A stretch of 64,000 bases of DNA, taken from positions 1 to 64,000 of the IMG/VR virus record IMGVR_UViG_3300025115_000004. The stretch is one strand, 5' to 3'. Of the stretch, positions 29,706 through 39,298 are shown in pieces; within the stretch, counting starts at the first letter, position 1; each line of letters begins with the position of its first letter. Made by a program: the position numbers and the translations under genes. This stretch comes from a virus. The notes under the pieces are model-generated. The model was not told where the DNA came from. It saw only the letters and a list, made by a program, of their open reading frames with translations, and made no database searches.

Positions 29706-30419
29706 ATGATAACAGCCTCTGAGATATTAAATAGGGTTAAGGCCCACTTGGATGATCATGATTCTGGGAGATATAATGAGGCTGACGATCTTATACCTGC
29801 TCTGAATTCAGCGGTAGAATACTTAACCACAGTATTCTCCGCTGGTTTCGAGAGGAAGAAAATTTATCCTGAAGTTCTTACCGAGTTGGTGAGGACTCTC
29901 ATATTACCTGTTGTGGGGAATGGTCAGACTCGGAAGGTAGATATTACTTCTGTTTATGCTAGTCTTTGGACTATCATAGGCGTAGATCCTAACCCGCTGG
30001 TGACCGGTTCTCCTACTCTTGATGAATCAAGGAACAGATGGGCTACCAGACTTACCTTAGAGGAGTGGAACGATAAGGCCGAAGATCCTTTTGCAGCAGG
30101 TTCTTTGGTCTCCATACCTGATATGTTTGCTAGAGCTGCTTATACTGGTCCCGGGAATTATTTCGGGGCTTATCAGCATATTATGATAAGGCCGGGAGCG
30201 ATGTTTGATGTAGCTTCTCCGGTAATTGCTTTGTGGTATCTAAGTAAACCTAGTAAGGTTACTACTAATGCTTCAACTATTGAATTTTCGGTGTCTATGA
30301 CCAACTGGTTGGTTATGAAGACATTAAATTATATATCTCTCCAACATGGTCCTGAGAGTAAATTTGGGCCGGTTACGGAGAAAGAACTTATGTCTTTGAT
30401 ATCTCTGATAAACGCGTAG
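29706..30419 (+). CDS. ring/head-tail adaptor-like protein 1
   Basis: This 237-residue protein begins with a helical hairpin typical of gp6-type adaptors (MITASEILNRVKAHLDDHDSG, then YNEADDLIPALNSAVEYL). First of three adjacent genes of 236-248 residues in the place where crAss-like phages carry the ring proteins that join portal to tail. The assignment is inferred from position, size and the start helices. Confidence 0.55.
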   Translation: MITASEILNRVKAHLDDHDSGRYNEADDLIPALNSAVEYLTTVFSAGFERKKIYPEVLTELVRTLILPVVGNGQTRKVDITSVYASLWTIIGVDPNPLVTGSPTLDESRNRWATRLTLEEWNDKAEDPFAAGSLVSIPDMFARAAYTGPGNYFGAYQHIMIRPGAMFDVASPVIALWYLSKPSKVTTNASTIEFSVSMTNWLVMKTLNYISLQHGPESKFGPVTEKELMSLISLINA

Positions 30420-30420
30420 T

Positions 30421-31131
30421 ATGAACAATAATGCTACTCTCAGGTTTGTGGTGTATGATCTCTTAGGAGATTTTAAACAGCTTTATGACGATGCTGATAT
30501 CAGTCCCTTTAAGATGACCTATTGGGTGCTGGTGCATGCGGATAGGTTGCGTAAACAGCATATAGAGAAGCACGATGCTAGTGCCTATCTTCAGAGGTTC
30601 GATGTACCTGTTAGAGTTAATCCTACTACCGGTCGTAATTATTTTGAACTGCCCGTGGGTATATATGATATGCCTAACGATGCTGCTATTAAATATATCA
30701 CCTACGCTCCTGAAATAGACTTACATGTTCCTGTATTGGGTAGTGTGGTATTTACCCGAACTACCCCCACTAAGGCTAGGCGACTGTATTTCAGAGAAGA
30801 TGAAAGACCATCTCCTAGTAATCCTTATTTCTATAGGGAGAATAAGTATGTCATTCTGTTAGGTATAGAACAACTCAACATAACTACCTTAGAGACCGGT
30901 CTGATAGGTAACTTGAATCCAGCCGATGTTGATATGGACATAGACCAGCCATTTGACTTTCCTCAGGATCTTATACCTGTTCTTAAGAGGCAGGTACTTG
31001 ATATGGGTAGATTTGTATTAATGCTGCCTAAGGATCTTACAAATGATGGTACTGCGTCAGGTATTAAGGATGTACCATCTAACAAATTAATTAGTGTTAA
31101 CGATATAAGCTCAGAACAAGATGCACGTTAA
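30421..31131 (+). CDS. ring/head-tail adaptor-like protein 2
   Basis: This 236-residue protein starts with RFVVYDLLGDFKQLYDDAD followed by a helix (KMTYWVLVHADRLRKQHIE) and a beta-rich domain. Its stop overlaps the next start by 11 bases. Likely second ring/adaptor subunit by position. Confidence 0.5.
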   Translation: MNNNATLRFVVYDLLGDFKQLYDDADISPFKMTYWVLVHADRLRKQHIEKHDASAYLQRFDVPVRVNPTTGRNYFELPVGIYDMPNDAAIKYITYAPEIDLHVPVLGSVVFTRTTPTKARRLYFREDERPSPSNPYFYRENKYVILLGIEQLNITTLETGLIGNLNPADVDMDIDQPFDFPQDLIPVLKRQVLDMGRFVLMLPKDLTNDGTASGIKDVPSNKLISVNDISSEQDAR

Positions 31132-31867
31132 TCCACATAATTTATTAAGTATCAGTGAGATACTTGCTGATGTACTGGTAGCTATGAATGATGAGGATCA
31201 GGTCATACTGACTCCCGGGTTCTATCGTGCGCAGGTTAAATATGCGATGGATGAGTTAGGTTTCGATGTGGCGTTCTTACCTCAGGTTGTGGATGAGACT
31301 ATGCCCATAGACCTGAAGGTAGATATACCTAAAGGTTGTTATAATCTGACTGATATTCAAATATATACCGGGACACCTGATGATGTGGGGTATGTGGAGA
31401 ATGTTTACTGGAAGAAAGGTAGAATGACTCGTGGTGCCGGTACAGGATATACTTCCTCCGTACATCATCACAACATTAGTGATCCTTTCTTCAGGGTGTC
31501 TGTGAGAGAATTTAGTAAGTACTATTTTACTATACAGAATGGTATTATACACTTATCAGATTCTTGTGCTGGTTACCCCTATATAAGGATGAAATTTAAT
31601 GGGTTGGCCTCTCAGCATCTTGATGAGGTTAAAATGGTTCCCCCCGAGGTCCGTAAGGCTGTTGTGTTGTGGGTTATAGAGAAGTGTGCAAGCTTTCTAA
31701 AATCTCGCGATAATAGGTATATGGGGGTACAGAGGGATGCAGCTATGCAGTTGGATGAGTATGGTTTTAACGGTGCGTGGCACGAGGCTAAGAGCAGGTT
31801 AAGAACGATGGATAAGAAGATATTCAGGGATATGATTTTGTATAATTCAAGTTTATTAAGTACATAA
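31121..31867 (+). CDS. ring/head-tail adaptor-like protein 3
   Basis: This 248-residue protein begins LLSISEILADVLVAMNDEDQ, similar in layout to the two preceding genes: start helix, long beta region, C-terminal helical hairpin (VRKAVVLWVIEKCASFLKS). Likely third ring/adaptor subunit. Confidence 0.5.
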   Translation: MHVNPHNLLSISEILADVLVAMNDEDQVILTPGFYRAQVKYAMDELGFDVAFLPQVVDETMPIDLKVDIPKGCYNLTDIQIYTGTPDDVGYVENVYWKKGRMTRGAGTGYTSSVHHHNISDPFFRVSVREFSKYYFTIQNGIIHLSDSCAGYPYIRMKFNGLASQHLDEVKMVPPEVRKAVVLWVIEKCASFLKSRDNRYMGVQRDAAMQLDEYGFNGAWHEAKSRLRTMDKKIFRDMILYNSSLLST

Positions 31868-31868
31868 T

Positions 31869-32429
31869 ATGGAACCGATTTACAGTAAAACTGGATCAAG
31901 GCGTATAACGGTCGTAGATCGTTTCGCTGAAATAGATGCTGAATGTATCGAAGTGCAGACAGCTGCAACCTTTACTTCTCTTTCTGAGGATGGATTTAAT
32001 ACAGGAGGTACTGGTACGCCTGTAGCACAGGTAGATACTATAGTGCTGTCAGGAACTAGTGGCACAGCTAATATTACTTATAGAGGTATTACCCGGCTGG
32101 CTACTTGGAATACTTCTCTTACTCAGACAGCTACAGATTTTGTGACCGCTCATGCAGCTGCTTATAGGGCAGTAGGGGTTACTGTTACTTCGTCAGGAGG
32201 TAGTATACTATTTACTGCAGCTTTCCCGGGATTTCCTTTAATAGGTGCTCCTGAGATAGTGAACGTCACAACCAACTTGGCTGGGACGGTTTCTACCACT
32301 ACAGCTAACGTTACCACTCCCTTAGGCATCCACGGTTTAAGTGGCTCGATACCTGTAGGTACTAGGATATTTGCAAAGACTCGTTTTAAGGGTGTGCAAA
32401 TAAGTGCGGGTGTTCTGTTAGTATATTGA
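31869..32429 (+). CDS. virion protein with TANI/ATWNTSL domain, copy A
   Basis: This 186-residue beta-rich protein carries the segment SGTANITYRGITRLATWNT…TATDFVTAH, a domain repeated in the next gene. The N-terminus is basic (KTGSRRITVVDRF). Probably a minor virion or tail decoration protein. A 63-base block (32091-32153) is nearly identical to one in the next gene, so the pair arose or was homogenised recently. Confidence 0.5.
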   Translation: MEPIYSKTGSRRITVVDRFAEIDAECIEVQTAATFTSLSEDGFNTGGTGTPVAQVDTIVLSGTSGTANITYRGITRLATWNTSLTQTATDFVTAHAAAYRAVGVTVTSSGGSILFTAAFPGFPLIGAPEIVNVTTNLAGTVSTTTANVTTPLGIHGLSGSIPVGTRIFAKTRFKGVQISAGVLLVY

Positions 32430-32436
32430 TTTTTTG

Positions 32437-32444
32437 TATATTTG
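32437..32444 (+). promoter_or_regulatory. candidate -7 element
   Basis: TATATTTG, 22 bases before the next ATG (32467). The -33 match is weak. Confidence 0.4.
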
Positions 32445-32466
32445 TAACAATTTAATATTTAAGGAA

Positions 32467-33084
32467 ATGAAATTCTTCGATCTCATTAATGTGCCTAAAA
32501 AAGCCGTCCATAAGATGACTTTAGGGGCTAATCAGGTTACCCTGACTGGAACTGGTGGTACAGCCAATATCACTGTAAACGGTGTTACCCGGCTGGCTAC
32601 TTGGAATACTTCTCTTACTCAGACAGCCACAGATTTTGTGGCAGCTCATTTTGCTACTTTTCTTAATGCTGGATTGAGGGTCTCATCTGCGGCTGCTGTT
32701 CTTACTTTTACCCCGGTAGCTGGGTGGAAAACATCTAATGATGTTACAGCGACTATAGCTAACGTTACGACTAACCTTAACGGTACCCTTGCGGCTACTC
32801 TTGTGGTTGACTTCAACAAGGCTAGGATATGGCAGGTTACAGTTGGTTGTCCTTATACGATAGCTAAACCGGTGAATATGAGGGATGGAGATGTTATATC
32901 TCTCGAATTAAAGGTTACTGGTTCTTTTGCTCGTACATGGGATACCTCGTGGCAGTTTGCGGGTGGTACAGAGATGGTTCAGACAGCTAGTGGTCTGGAC
33001 ATCTGTAATGGTCGTTACAATGCTACAGCTGATAAGGTTTATATCTTTAATACAGCTGCTGACGTTAAAGCGAAGATCACGTAA
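32467..33084 (+). CDS. virion protein with TANI/ATWNTSL domain, copy B
   Basis: From the ATG at 32467 this gives 205 residues; the longer frame to 32434 crosses the promoter-like element. It shares GGTANITVNGVTRLATWNT…TATDFVAAH with the previous protein, then continues with a different beta-rich C-terminal half. Probably also a virion protein. Confidence 0.5.
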   Translation: MKFFDLINVPKKAVHKMTLGANQVTLTGTGGTANITVNGVTRLATWNTSLTQTATDFVAAHFATFLNAGLRVSSAAAVLTFTPVAGWKTSNDVTATIANVTTNLNGTLAATLVVDFNKARIWQVTVGCPYTIAKPVNMRDGDVISLELKVTGSFARTWDTSWQFAGGTEMVQTASGLDICNGRYNATADKVYIFNTAADVKAKIT

Positions 33085-33086
33085 TC

Positions 33087-33272
33087 ATGAGACGTAAAGA
33101 GAGGCCAATATACGAGGTAGAAATCGAGAAAGTTCTCAAGGATACCGGGGCACCCAATAAACCATTCTACGCTAAAGTAGCTGAGTATAAGAGGTACAGA
33201 TTATTCGGTATCTTACTCAAGAAAGTGTCGGTTAAAGGTGATTTTCCGGACCCTGAGGATAGGGATAAGTGA
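33087..33272 (+). CDS. small basic protein
   Basis: This 61-residue protein is very basic (MRRKERPIYEVEIEKVLKD, then KRYRLFGILLKKV) with a Pro/Asp tail. Possibly a small virion or nucleic-acid-binding protein. Unrecognised. Confidence 0.5.
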   Translation: MRRKERPIYEVEIEKVLKDTGAPNKPFYAKVAEYKRYRLFGILLKKVSVKGDFPDPEDRDK

Positions 33273-33298
33273 TAAACCCCGTTACTCTATAACATATC

Positions 33299-33338
33299 GA
33301 TGAAATCCTATTTTGGCTAGACCGGATAGGATTTCATC
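33299..33338. promoter_or_regulatory. long intercistronic hairpin
   Basis: Perfect 13-bp arms GATGAAATCCTAT / ATAGGATTTCATC surround a 14-base loop, 18 bases before the next ATG. No strong T run follows, so this is a control or stability hairpin rather than a clear terminator. Confidence 0.6.
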
Positions 33339-33355
33339 ACTTTATCTTCGAACTA

Positions 33356-36300
33356 ATGCGTAGTACTGAAGGACAGAAATATACAGCCTCCTTATTCTTT
33401 GGTGGTTTGGCTAGGGATATAGATCCCGAAATGTTAGATCCTAAAACAGGAGCCTTTCTTGAGGCTCATGGTATGAGGATCTCTAATATGGTTAAGAATA
33501 TATTGACCAAGTTACCCGGAGATAAGGAGTTTATCACTGCTACGGCTGTAGAGGCTAACATACTCACAGGATTGGTGTGGTTAAATGGTTATGTGGTAGA
33601 GTTTTGGCATGACACCTTAACAGGTTACGGTACTATAAGGGCTAATGGGGTTGTTGTAGCCTCTTCCTTAGATATCCCCGGGGACGACTCCCACTGGTTG
33701 GATATAGATACTAATAGTGATACCGGGGAGTTATTCATCACGGATAACAAGCAGTGTCCTGTGGTATATGAGTTGCCGGATTTATTAGCTAATGTTGCTA
33801 CCCAAAAATACTTCACTAACTACGACAGGACGTTATACGAGATTAATAAACCGGTTCAGTTGAATCAACCTATGTTCGTGTCTCTGGAGGATCTTGGAGC
33901 TGCTGGAGGTTTAAGAACAGGCAGCTATGCTTACTCCATGTGTTACTCTACTCTTAGTGGTGAGGATACCGCGTGGAGTCCTGTGTCGCCTTATATACCT
34001 GTACCTGTGGAGAATGTTACTCAGAGGAGTCTCCCTATTAGCGGTTATTACTCAGGTCTTGAAACCTATGGCTCTGAGCCATCTTTATCTCCTACTAGGT
34101 ATGGAATTAGGTTGCGTTTGCGTGTGGTCAACAAGGCTGGGTTTGATTACATTAAGCTTAGGAGGGTTGAAAACGTTACTGGACAACCTCCAAGTTATAC
34201 TCCTGCAGCTCAGTTTTTGATTCTTACAGTAGATGCTGGAGGTACACCTATTGACATTAAACAGAACCCTTTCACTATAATAGATTTTGTGGATAGCAGT
34301 GCTCAGCAGTGGGCTGCTTTAGATACTTCTATAATAAATACTTTGAGTACCGTTAAGAGGGCTAGGACAATTAGATATTACGATAGAAGGATTATTCTAG
34401 GGGGTGTGGAGTATATGCCTAAGACCTTGTCATCCGAGGATATATTTATACAACATTCTGGTGTGGCTAAGGTACTATTTCCGGTTGTTGAGAGGTTAAA
34501 TGCTGATGGTTTTGCAGATATCCAGAATCAGGTATTTAAGAAATCACACAGGCTAGGTGAGAGGTATGGTTTTGGTCTAAAGCTTAGGGACGAACAGGGG
34601 AATGATCTATACACAATACCTTTAAAGAAGGGGGCAGAGGATTACACAAACTATTTATTTCCTCAACGAAGAGACGCTATTCCAGCAAGTGAATTATCCT
34701 TTTCTTCGAATCCTTTGATTGATTCTACAGTAGAAAGTAACTCCGCGGGGACTAAGACACAATATTCTTATCCTATCCTTATTCATAATAGTAACTGTGT
34801 GATGACTCCTTTGAGTCAGAATTCGGTATCTTTCAGTATACCGAATTTCAAATCTATTATGAACATACCTTCTAACGCCTCTATAAGTAGCACATTTGTA
34901 GGTAAATGTAACACATTATCAGGTATTTATGAGGCTATAGATAATGATTACCCGTTCAGTATTGAAGGTAGTTTATTGGATAACGGTTCTTCCGTGGTAT
35001 ATACCTCCGGGACAGATACTTTGACTTTTACTATTATATACTCCAGCGGGGATATCTTTGACGAGAGTCCTATCCAGATTTTGTCAGGGACAGCTACTTT
35101 TCTACAGTTAATGTGCCAATATACTGTACAGTCGTCATATGACTATGTATATGACCCAGTTACTGCTATTAGGACTGCGAAGACAGGGACTCCGTCTAGT
35201 GATGTCAACATTATCGAAGACAGTAATAACTATCCTTATAATCCTCTAACTCCCACCGGTGTCGGTGGTGGTTCTGGGGGTAGAGGCAACAATTATGAGG
35301 GGCATAGGATTGAGGTGATGGATACCATTGAGTCTACTAATAATGTGGTAGGTAAGTATGGGGTACATAAATCTACTGTGGGGGTAAGTATAGGGGGTTT
35401 AGATCTATCTAAACTACCTGACTATGTTAAGTCTTTCAGCGTGGTAAGGACTCCTCCTGCTGGGCGTGTGGTGTGTCAGGGTATAGGTATGTACGCTTTG
35501 GTCCCTCAGAATTATGGGGATACTTCTCCCGGGCTTGTTAAACATTTAAACAGGTTGTGGTTTTATTCTCCTGAGCTTGATCAGGTAATAGGGGATAAGG
35601 CTCATCTATTCGATGATATTGCTAATAATCCGAGTAACTATCAAATTCAATTAGTGTCCCCTTGCGGCTTTTTCACTGATGTCTATTCTTCGGAATATAT
35701 ACTACCACCAATACCATCACCTCCTATAGATAGATACACCCACATGGATATGGTTTCTATGCCTATATCTGGGGCTGACACTAATGTGGCTGATATGAGT
35801 CCTATGGATAGCTCTGATCAGATAGGGGTAGCTGGTAGGATCACTTTCGGTAAATGGAGGAATCAATCAAATCAAGGTAGCGGGATTACTTCTAGTACAG
35901 ATAAATACATATACGATATAACAAGTGCATCTACTGCTATACATGGTAAGTTCAGGTTACCTTACTTAGAACTAGCTCTTGGGGCTAATATCTATTATAC
36001 CGCTAACGTTGGTACGGTGGCAGGTACTAATTCTGGGGCGAGAGACTTTCATGAGCCTTGGTATATTGTGAACATCATACAGACAGGTAAGAATATTATT
36101 TCCGGGAATATAGACACTTACAATGAGATAGGTCATAATATACATATAAGCAGTGTGTTGGGAGTAAGTAACGGACTGTTTTCACAATCCTTTGAACTGC
36201 TCGAGGAACGTCCTGAAGATGTGACAGGTCTAGGTACCTCTGCTTCACAATATAGGTACATCTATGTGGACGGGGAGCCTTGGCTTAGCGGTAATAATAT

Positions 36301-38113
36301 ACCTGTAGGGAACATCAACACATATAGAGCTGATCTTTTGAATAATGGATCGTTCACTCCTTCAGGTGGTTTGACCTGTTATGGTTTATATCAAGTTACG
36401 GGTCGAACTATAACTTTTCCTTACCTAATGCCCGGATCAGGTACGCCTATTGTACCGGTAATCGGTACAGAGATTGTTGTCAGATATAATCCTAATTCTC
36501 CTATTAAGGTTTTCTTAGGGGATACTGTGGTGGGGGAGGCTTCTTTCCTTGCTGTTGATGGTGAAGGTGGAGGTAAGGGAGTGTCTAATTATACTACACA
36601 CTTTAGGATGGCCGCTCCTATGCCTCAATTAAACTTTACCTTGCATGCCAATTATCGTCAGCCTTATGATCCGGCTAATACTCTGGGAGGTACTTTAAAG
36701 GCTATAGAGACAGTTACTTCCTTCCAGTTGGGGTGGATAAGACAATGGTTGGTTATGTTCACCTGCGAAAGTACAGTGAACTTACCTATGGTGTATAAGG
36801 ATATGTTCCCCAGACGTAATTATGTTATGCGTCCTAAGTTCTTTGCCGCTAAATTAGACTCTGAATCGATCAATGATTACCTTGAAAGACATCTCACTTA
36901 CCTTGATTATAATGTAGACTATCCTGATGAGATATATAATTGGGCCTACGGAGGGTTTCATACCCCTTCTGGATCTAATTTTGATTACCAGAAGAATCTT
37001 CCTTATAAAGGGTTCACAAAGCCTAAGATAGGTTCTATAGATCTGTTGAGTATGATGAAGAGGCTCCATTGGTCTACTGAGACGAGAGTGGGTTTCAGAT
37101 TTAGCAGGGTATTTATTCCTTTGAATGTCTATGACCTCCGTAATGATAAAGCCTCTCAGATAAGTATTTTATATGACGAATTCTCGGAGAAGGGGTCGAA
37201 TCTTTATGTGATTACTGATAGGGGTGTTGGTATGCTTCTAGTGGGTAAGAAGATGCTATCTGATGCTGGTGGTAACGCTTTAACTATCAGAGCTTCTGAT
37301 GCTACCTTTATCGGTGGAGAGGTATGGTTAAGTAATGGTATTAGTTGCCCGGACGATTATTGGAGAGGTAAGTCAGAGGGGATTATCAAAGCCCCTAATA
37401 ATATTAAGATGCCTGTACTGATCTTCCCCACAACTAGGGAGATTATCATGTTGACTAACAATACCTTCATGGATATCTCAACAAATAATCGACAGGTTAT
37501 CTCGGACGCTCTGAAGGGTATAGGTAGCAACAACATGTTTAGTGTTATTGACGAAGAGTTAAATGCTATGCATATACACCTAAATGGTTATATGTATAGT
37601 TTTAATATGGATATCAATAATTGGGATTTCTCTTTACATAATCCTTTATATGTGAAATCTGTATACACCCCTTATCTGAATGGTGTCAACGATAAGTCTG
37701 TGGTTGCTTCTGTGGTTGTAGATGATTTAGTGGAGGAGAGATCTGTAGTGATTTCCAGCTCATTACCTGCGAGGGTCACGTTATCTGACTCTATACCTTA
37801 TGTTTCTTTCTCGGTAACTCCGGGATTAGCCTCCTCTTATGAGTTTGTTGATATATTTATAGGGGCTAGTTATAAACCGGCTAAAATTGTTCTATCCTTG
37901 GAGAGTGATTTTTCAGTGGTATCAGAAGTATTACAGGCAAAAATTAATCAGTATGCTCCCGGGTTATGGGAGGCTAAGTTACCTAGGTTAAGTAATAGTA
38001 AGAGATTGGTTGGCAAGACTTTATATGTCTCGGTTGTTTTACCGGACGATCATGCTTTTGTCTATGATCTTAAATGGGTAAAAATAGGTTATAAAGATAT
38101 CATTGGGGGTTAG
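33356..38113 (+). CDS. giant tail-hub/'muzzle'-type protein
   Basis: The 1585-residue, beta-rich protein runs without internal repeats of note. Size and position after the ring genes fit the large distal tail (muzzle/hub) protein of crAss-like podoviruses. The N-terminal segment RDIDPEMLDPKTGAFLEAHGMRI recalls phage tail-hub starts. The C-terminal 400 residues contain VFIPLNVYDLRNDKASQIS and many aromatic residues. Function inferred from context; no enzymatic motif seen. Confidence 0.55.
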   Translation: MRSTEGQKYTASLFFGGLARDIDPEMLDPKTGAFLEAHGMRISNMVKNILTKLPGDKEFITATAVEANILTGLVWLNGYVVEFWHDTLTGYGTIRANGVVVASSLDIPGDDSHWLDIDTNSDTGELFITDNKQCPVVYELPDLLANVATQKYFTNYDRTLYEINKPVQLNQPMFVSLEDLGAAGGLRTGSYAYSMCYSTLSGEDTAWSPVSPYIPVPVENVTQRSLPISGYYSGLETYGSEPSLSPTRYGIRLRLRVVNKAGFDYIKLRRVENVTGQPPSYTPAAQFLILTVDAGGTPIDIKQNPFTIIDFVDSSAQQWAALDTSIINTLSTVKRARTIRYYDRRIILGGVEYMPKTLSSEDIFIQHSGVAKVLFPVVERLNADGFADIQNQVFKKSHRLGERYGFGLKLRDEQGNDLYTIPLKKGAEDYTNYLFPQRRDAIPASELSFSSNPLIDSTVESNSAGTKTQYSYPILIHNSNCVMTPLSQNSVSFSIPNFKSIMNIPSNASISSTFVGKCNTLSGIYEAIDNDYPFSIEGSLLDNGSSVVYTSGTDTLTFTIIYSSGDIFDESPIQILSGTATFLQLMCQYTVQSSYDYVYDPVTAIRTAKTGTPSSDVNIIEDSNNYPYNPLTPTGVGGGSGGRGNNYEGHRIEVMDTIESTNNVVGKYGVHKSTVGVSIGGLDLSKLPDYVKSFSVVRTPPAGRVVCQGIGMYALVPQNYGDTSPGLVKHLNRLWFYSPELDQVIGDKAHLFDDIANNPSNYQIQLVSPCGFFTDVYSSEYILPPIPSPPIDRYTHMDMVSMPISGADTNVADMSPMDSSDQIGVAGRITFGKWRNQSNQGSGITSSTDKYIYDITSASTAIHGKFRLPYLELALGANIYYTANVGTVAGTNSGARDFHEPWYIVNIIQTGKNIISGNIDTYNEIGHNIHISSVLGVSNGLFSQSFELLEERPEDVTGLGTSASQYRYIYVDGEPWLSGNNIPVGNINTYRADLLNNGSFTPSGGLTCYGLYQVTGRTITFPYLMPGSGTPIVPVIGTEIVVRYNPNSPIKVFLGDTVVGEASFLAVDGEGGGKGVSNYTTHFRMAAPMPQLNFTLHANYRQPYDPANTLGGTLKAIETVTSFQLGWIRQWLVMFTCESTVNLPMVYKDMFPRRNYVMRPKFFAAKLDSESINDYLERHLTYLDYNVDYPDEIYNWAYGGFHTPSGSNFDYQKNLPYKGFTKPKIGSIDLLSMMKRLHWSTETRVGFRFSRVFIPLNVYDLRNDKASQISILYDEFSEKGSNLYVITDRGVGMLLVGKKMLSDAGGNALTIRASDATFIGGEVWLSNGISCPDDYWRGKSEGIIKAPNNIKMPVLIFPTTREIIMLTNNTFMDISTNNRQVISDALKGIGSNNMFSVIDEELNAMHIHLNGYMYSFNMDINNWDFSLHNPLYVKSVYTPYLNGVNDKSVVASVVVDDLVEERSVVISSSLPARVTLSDSIPYVSFSVTPGLASSYEFVDIFIGASYKPAKIVLSLESDFSVVSEVLQAKINQYAPGLWEAKLPRLSNSKRLVGKTLYVSVVLPDDHAFVYDLKWVKIGYKDIIGG

Positions 38114-38133
38114 GAAATTAGCATTATAATATG

Positions 38134-38141
38134 TAAATTTG
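38134..38141 (+). promoter_or_regulatory. candidate -7 element
   Basis: TAAATTTG, 36 bases before the IHF-like gene, fits TAnnTTTG. -33 not clear. The leader ends AAAAAGTTATG, near the TAGTTATG start word. Confidence 0.4.
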
Positions 38142-38176
38142 TGCGTCAAAAACTAATTAATAAAAACTAAAAAGTT

Positions 38177-38515
38177 ATGCCACGAAAATGTAAAGTGTCA
38201 AAAATCATGGGTAAGGTCGGTAAGAAAGCAGTAGTTAAGTATGTAGCAAAGGATACAGGAATTTCTCAGGAGACTGTCTCTTTTGTTTATGACAGCATTA
38301 TGGATTGCATACTGAAGAGTGTGTTGGACATTAAGGCTGTTACTCTTCCGGGGATCGGCATCATATATCATAATCCTGTTAAAAGCAGGTTGTCGAATAT
38401 GACCAATAGTATCGTACCTCCCCATAAGCATTTGTCCTTTAAGCCTCAGGAGGTTCTGGCTAGGACTATTCGGGTTAAGACCCGGGAATATCCGATAACA
38501 TCGAAAACGAAGTAA
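38177..38515 (+). CDS. IHF/HU-family DNA-binding protein
   Basis: The 112-residue protein shows the HU/IHF order: helical start (VVKYVAKDTGISQETVSFVYDSIMDCIL), then VTLPGIGIIYHNPVKSR with the beta-arm entry, and a basic C-terminus. HU/IHF genes inside the structural block are typical of crAss-like phages. It would bend or compact DNA in packaging, or bind within the virion. Start follows a promoter-like element. Confidence 0.8.
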   Translation: MPRKCKVSKIMGKVGKKAVVKYVAKDTGISQETVSFVYDSIMDCILKSVLDIKAVTLPGIGIIYHNPVKSRLSNMTNSIVPPHKHLSFKPQEVLARTIRVKTREYPITSKTK

Positions 38516-38516
38516 T

Positions 38517-39284
38517 ATGAGTAATGTAGGATTATCAACAGCACAAGGAGCTCTAGGTGGTGCCGGTACAGGTGCAGCCATTGGTACAGCTCTATTACCC
38601 GGTGTGGGTACAGTATTAGGCACTATAGGTGGAGGTATAATAGGGGCCTTATCTGGGAGTGACAAAGCTTCAGAGCTGGAGAAGGTCCTCAAGAATATTA
38701 ATAGTATCCCCTTAGTAGATCCTAAGATGGTGGAGCTACGCGATTCTTTGTCCGCTGAAAAGAAAGCGATAGAGTCGGGTTTCTCCACAGATTTTCAGGT
38801 TGCTAGGGACATGATTGCCGAGTCCGAGGCGGGTGGTATGTCGGTAGCAGCAGAGATAGCTGCTACCAACCCGGCCTTAGGGCTTATGGCTATGAATCAG
38901 GTATCTAGTCAGGCAGATGCCTCTGTCAACAAGGCTTTAGGTACCATAGGTACTAGATCTACCGCTTTCACACAGATGTTGGCAGATTTGATGGGGAAGA
39001 TGAGTCAAAGAGAGTTGGATATAACGATGTTTAAAAACTCACAGAACTTGGCTATCGCTTTCAAGAATATGAAGGACTTTAATGAGAATTCTATGGCAGG
39101 TATGATGCAGCTTTTAGATCCGGAAGTTATTTCTGGTTTTAAAAGTGTTATAGGTTCTGGGGGTGTTGACGGTGGTAAGGTAGCTGGATTATTACCTTTC
39201 GGTTGGGGCACTAATCCAGCTGATTTTAGGGGTTCTTCTATGGGAGATTATTTTAGTAATATGGGGATAGGTATACCTCAATAA
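38517..39284 (+). CDS. internal virion protein with glycine zipper
   Basis: In this 255-residue protein, residues 9-45 are a hydrophobic glycine-zipper (GALGGAGTGAAIGTALLPG…GTIGGGIIGALSG), which can insert into membranes, followed by a helical coiled region. Its place before two very large proteins suggests an ejected protein forming part of a DNA-entry channel. Inferred. Confidence 0.55.
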   Translation: MSNVGLSTAQGALGGAGTGAAIGTALLPGVGTVLGTIGGGIIGALSGSDKASELEKVLKNINSIPLVDPKMVELRDSLSAEKKAIESGFSTDFQVARDMIAESEAGGMSVAAEIAATNPALGLMAMNQVSSQADASVNKALGTIGTRSTAFTQMLADLMGKMSQRELDITMFKNSQNLAIAFKNMKDFNENSMAGMMQLLDPEVISGFKSVIGSGGVDGGKVAGLLPFGWGTNPADFRGSSMGDYFSNMGIGIPQ

Positions 39285-39298
39285 ATTTTGATAAAGTC

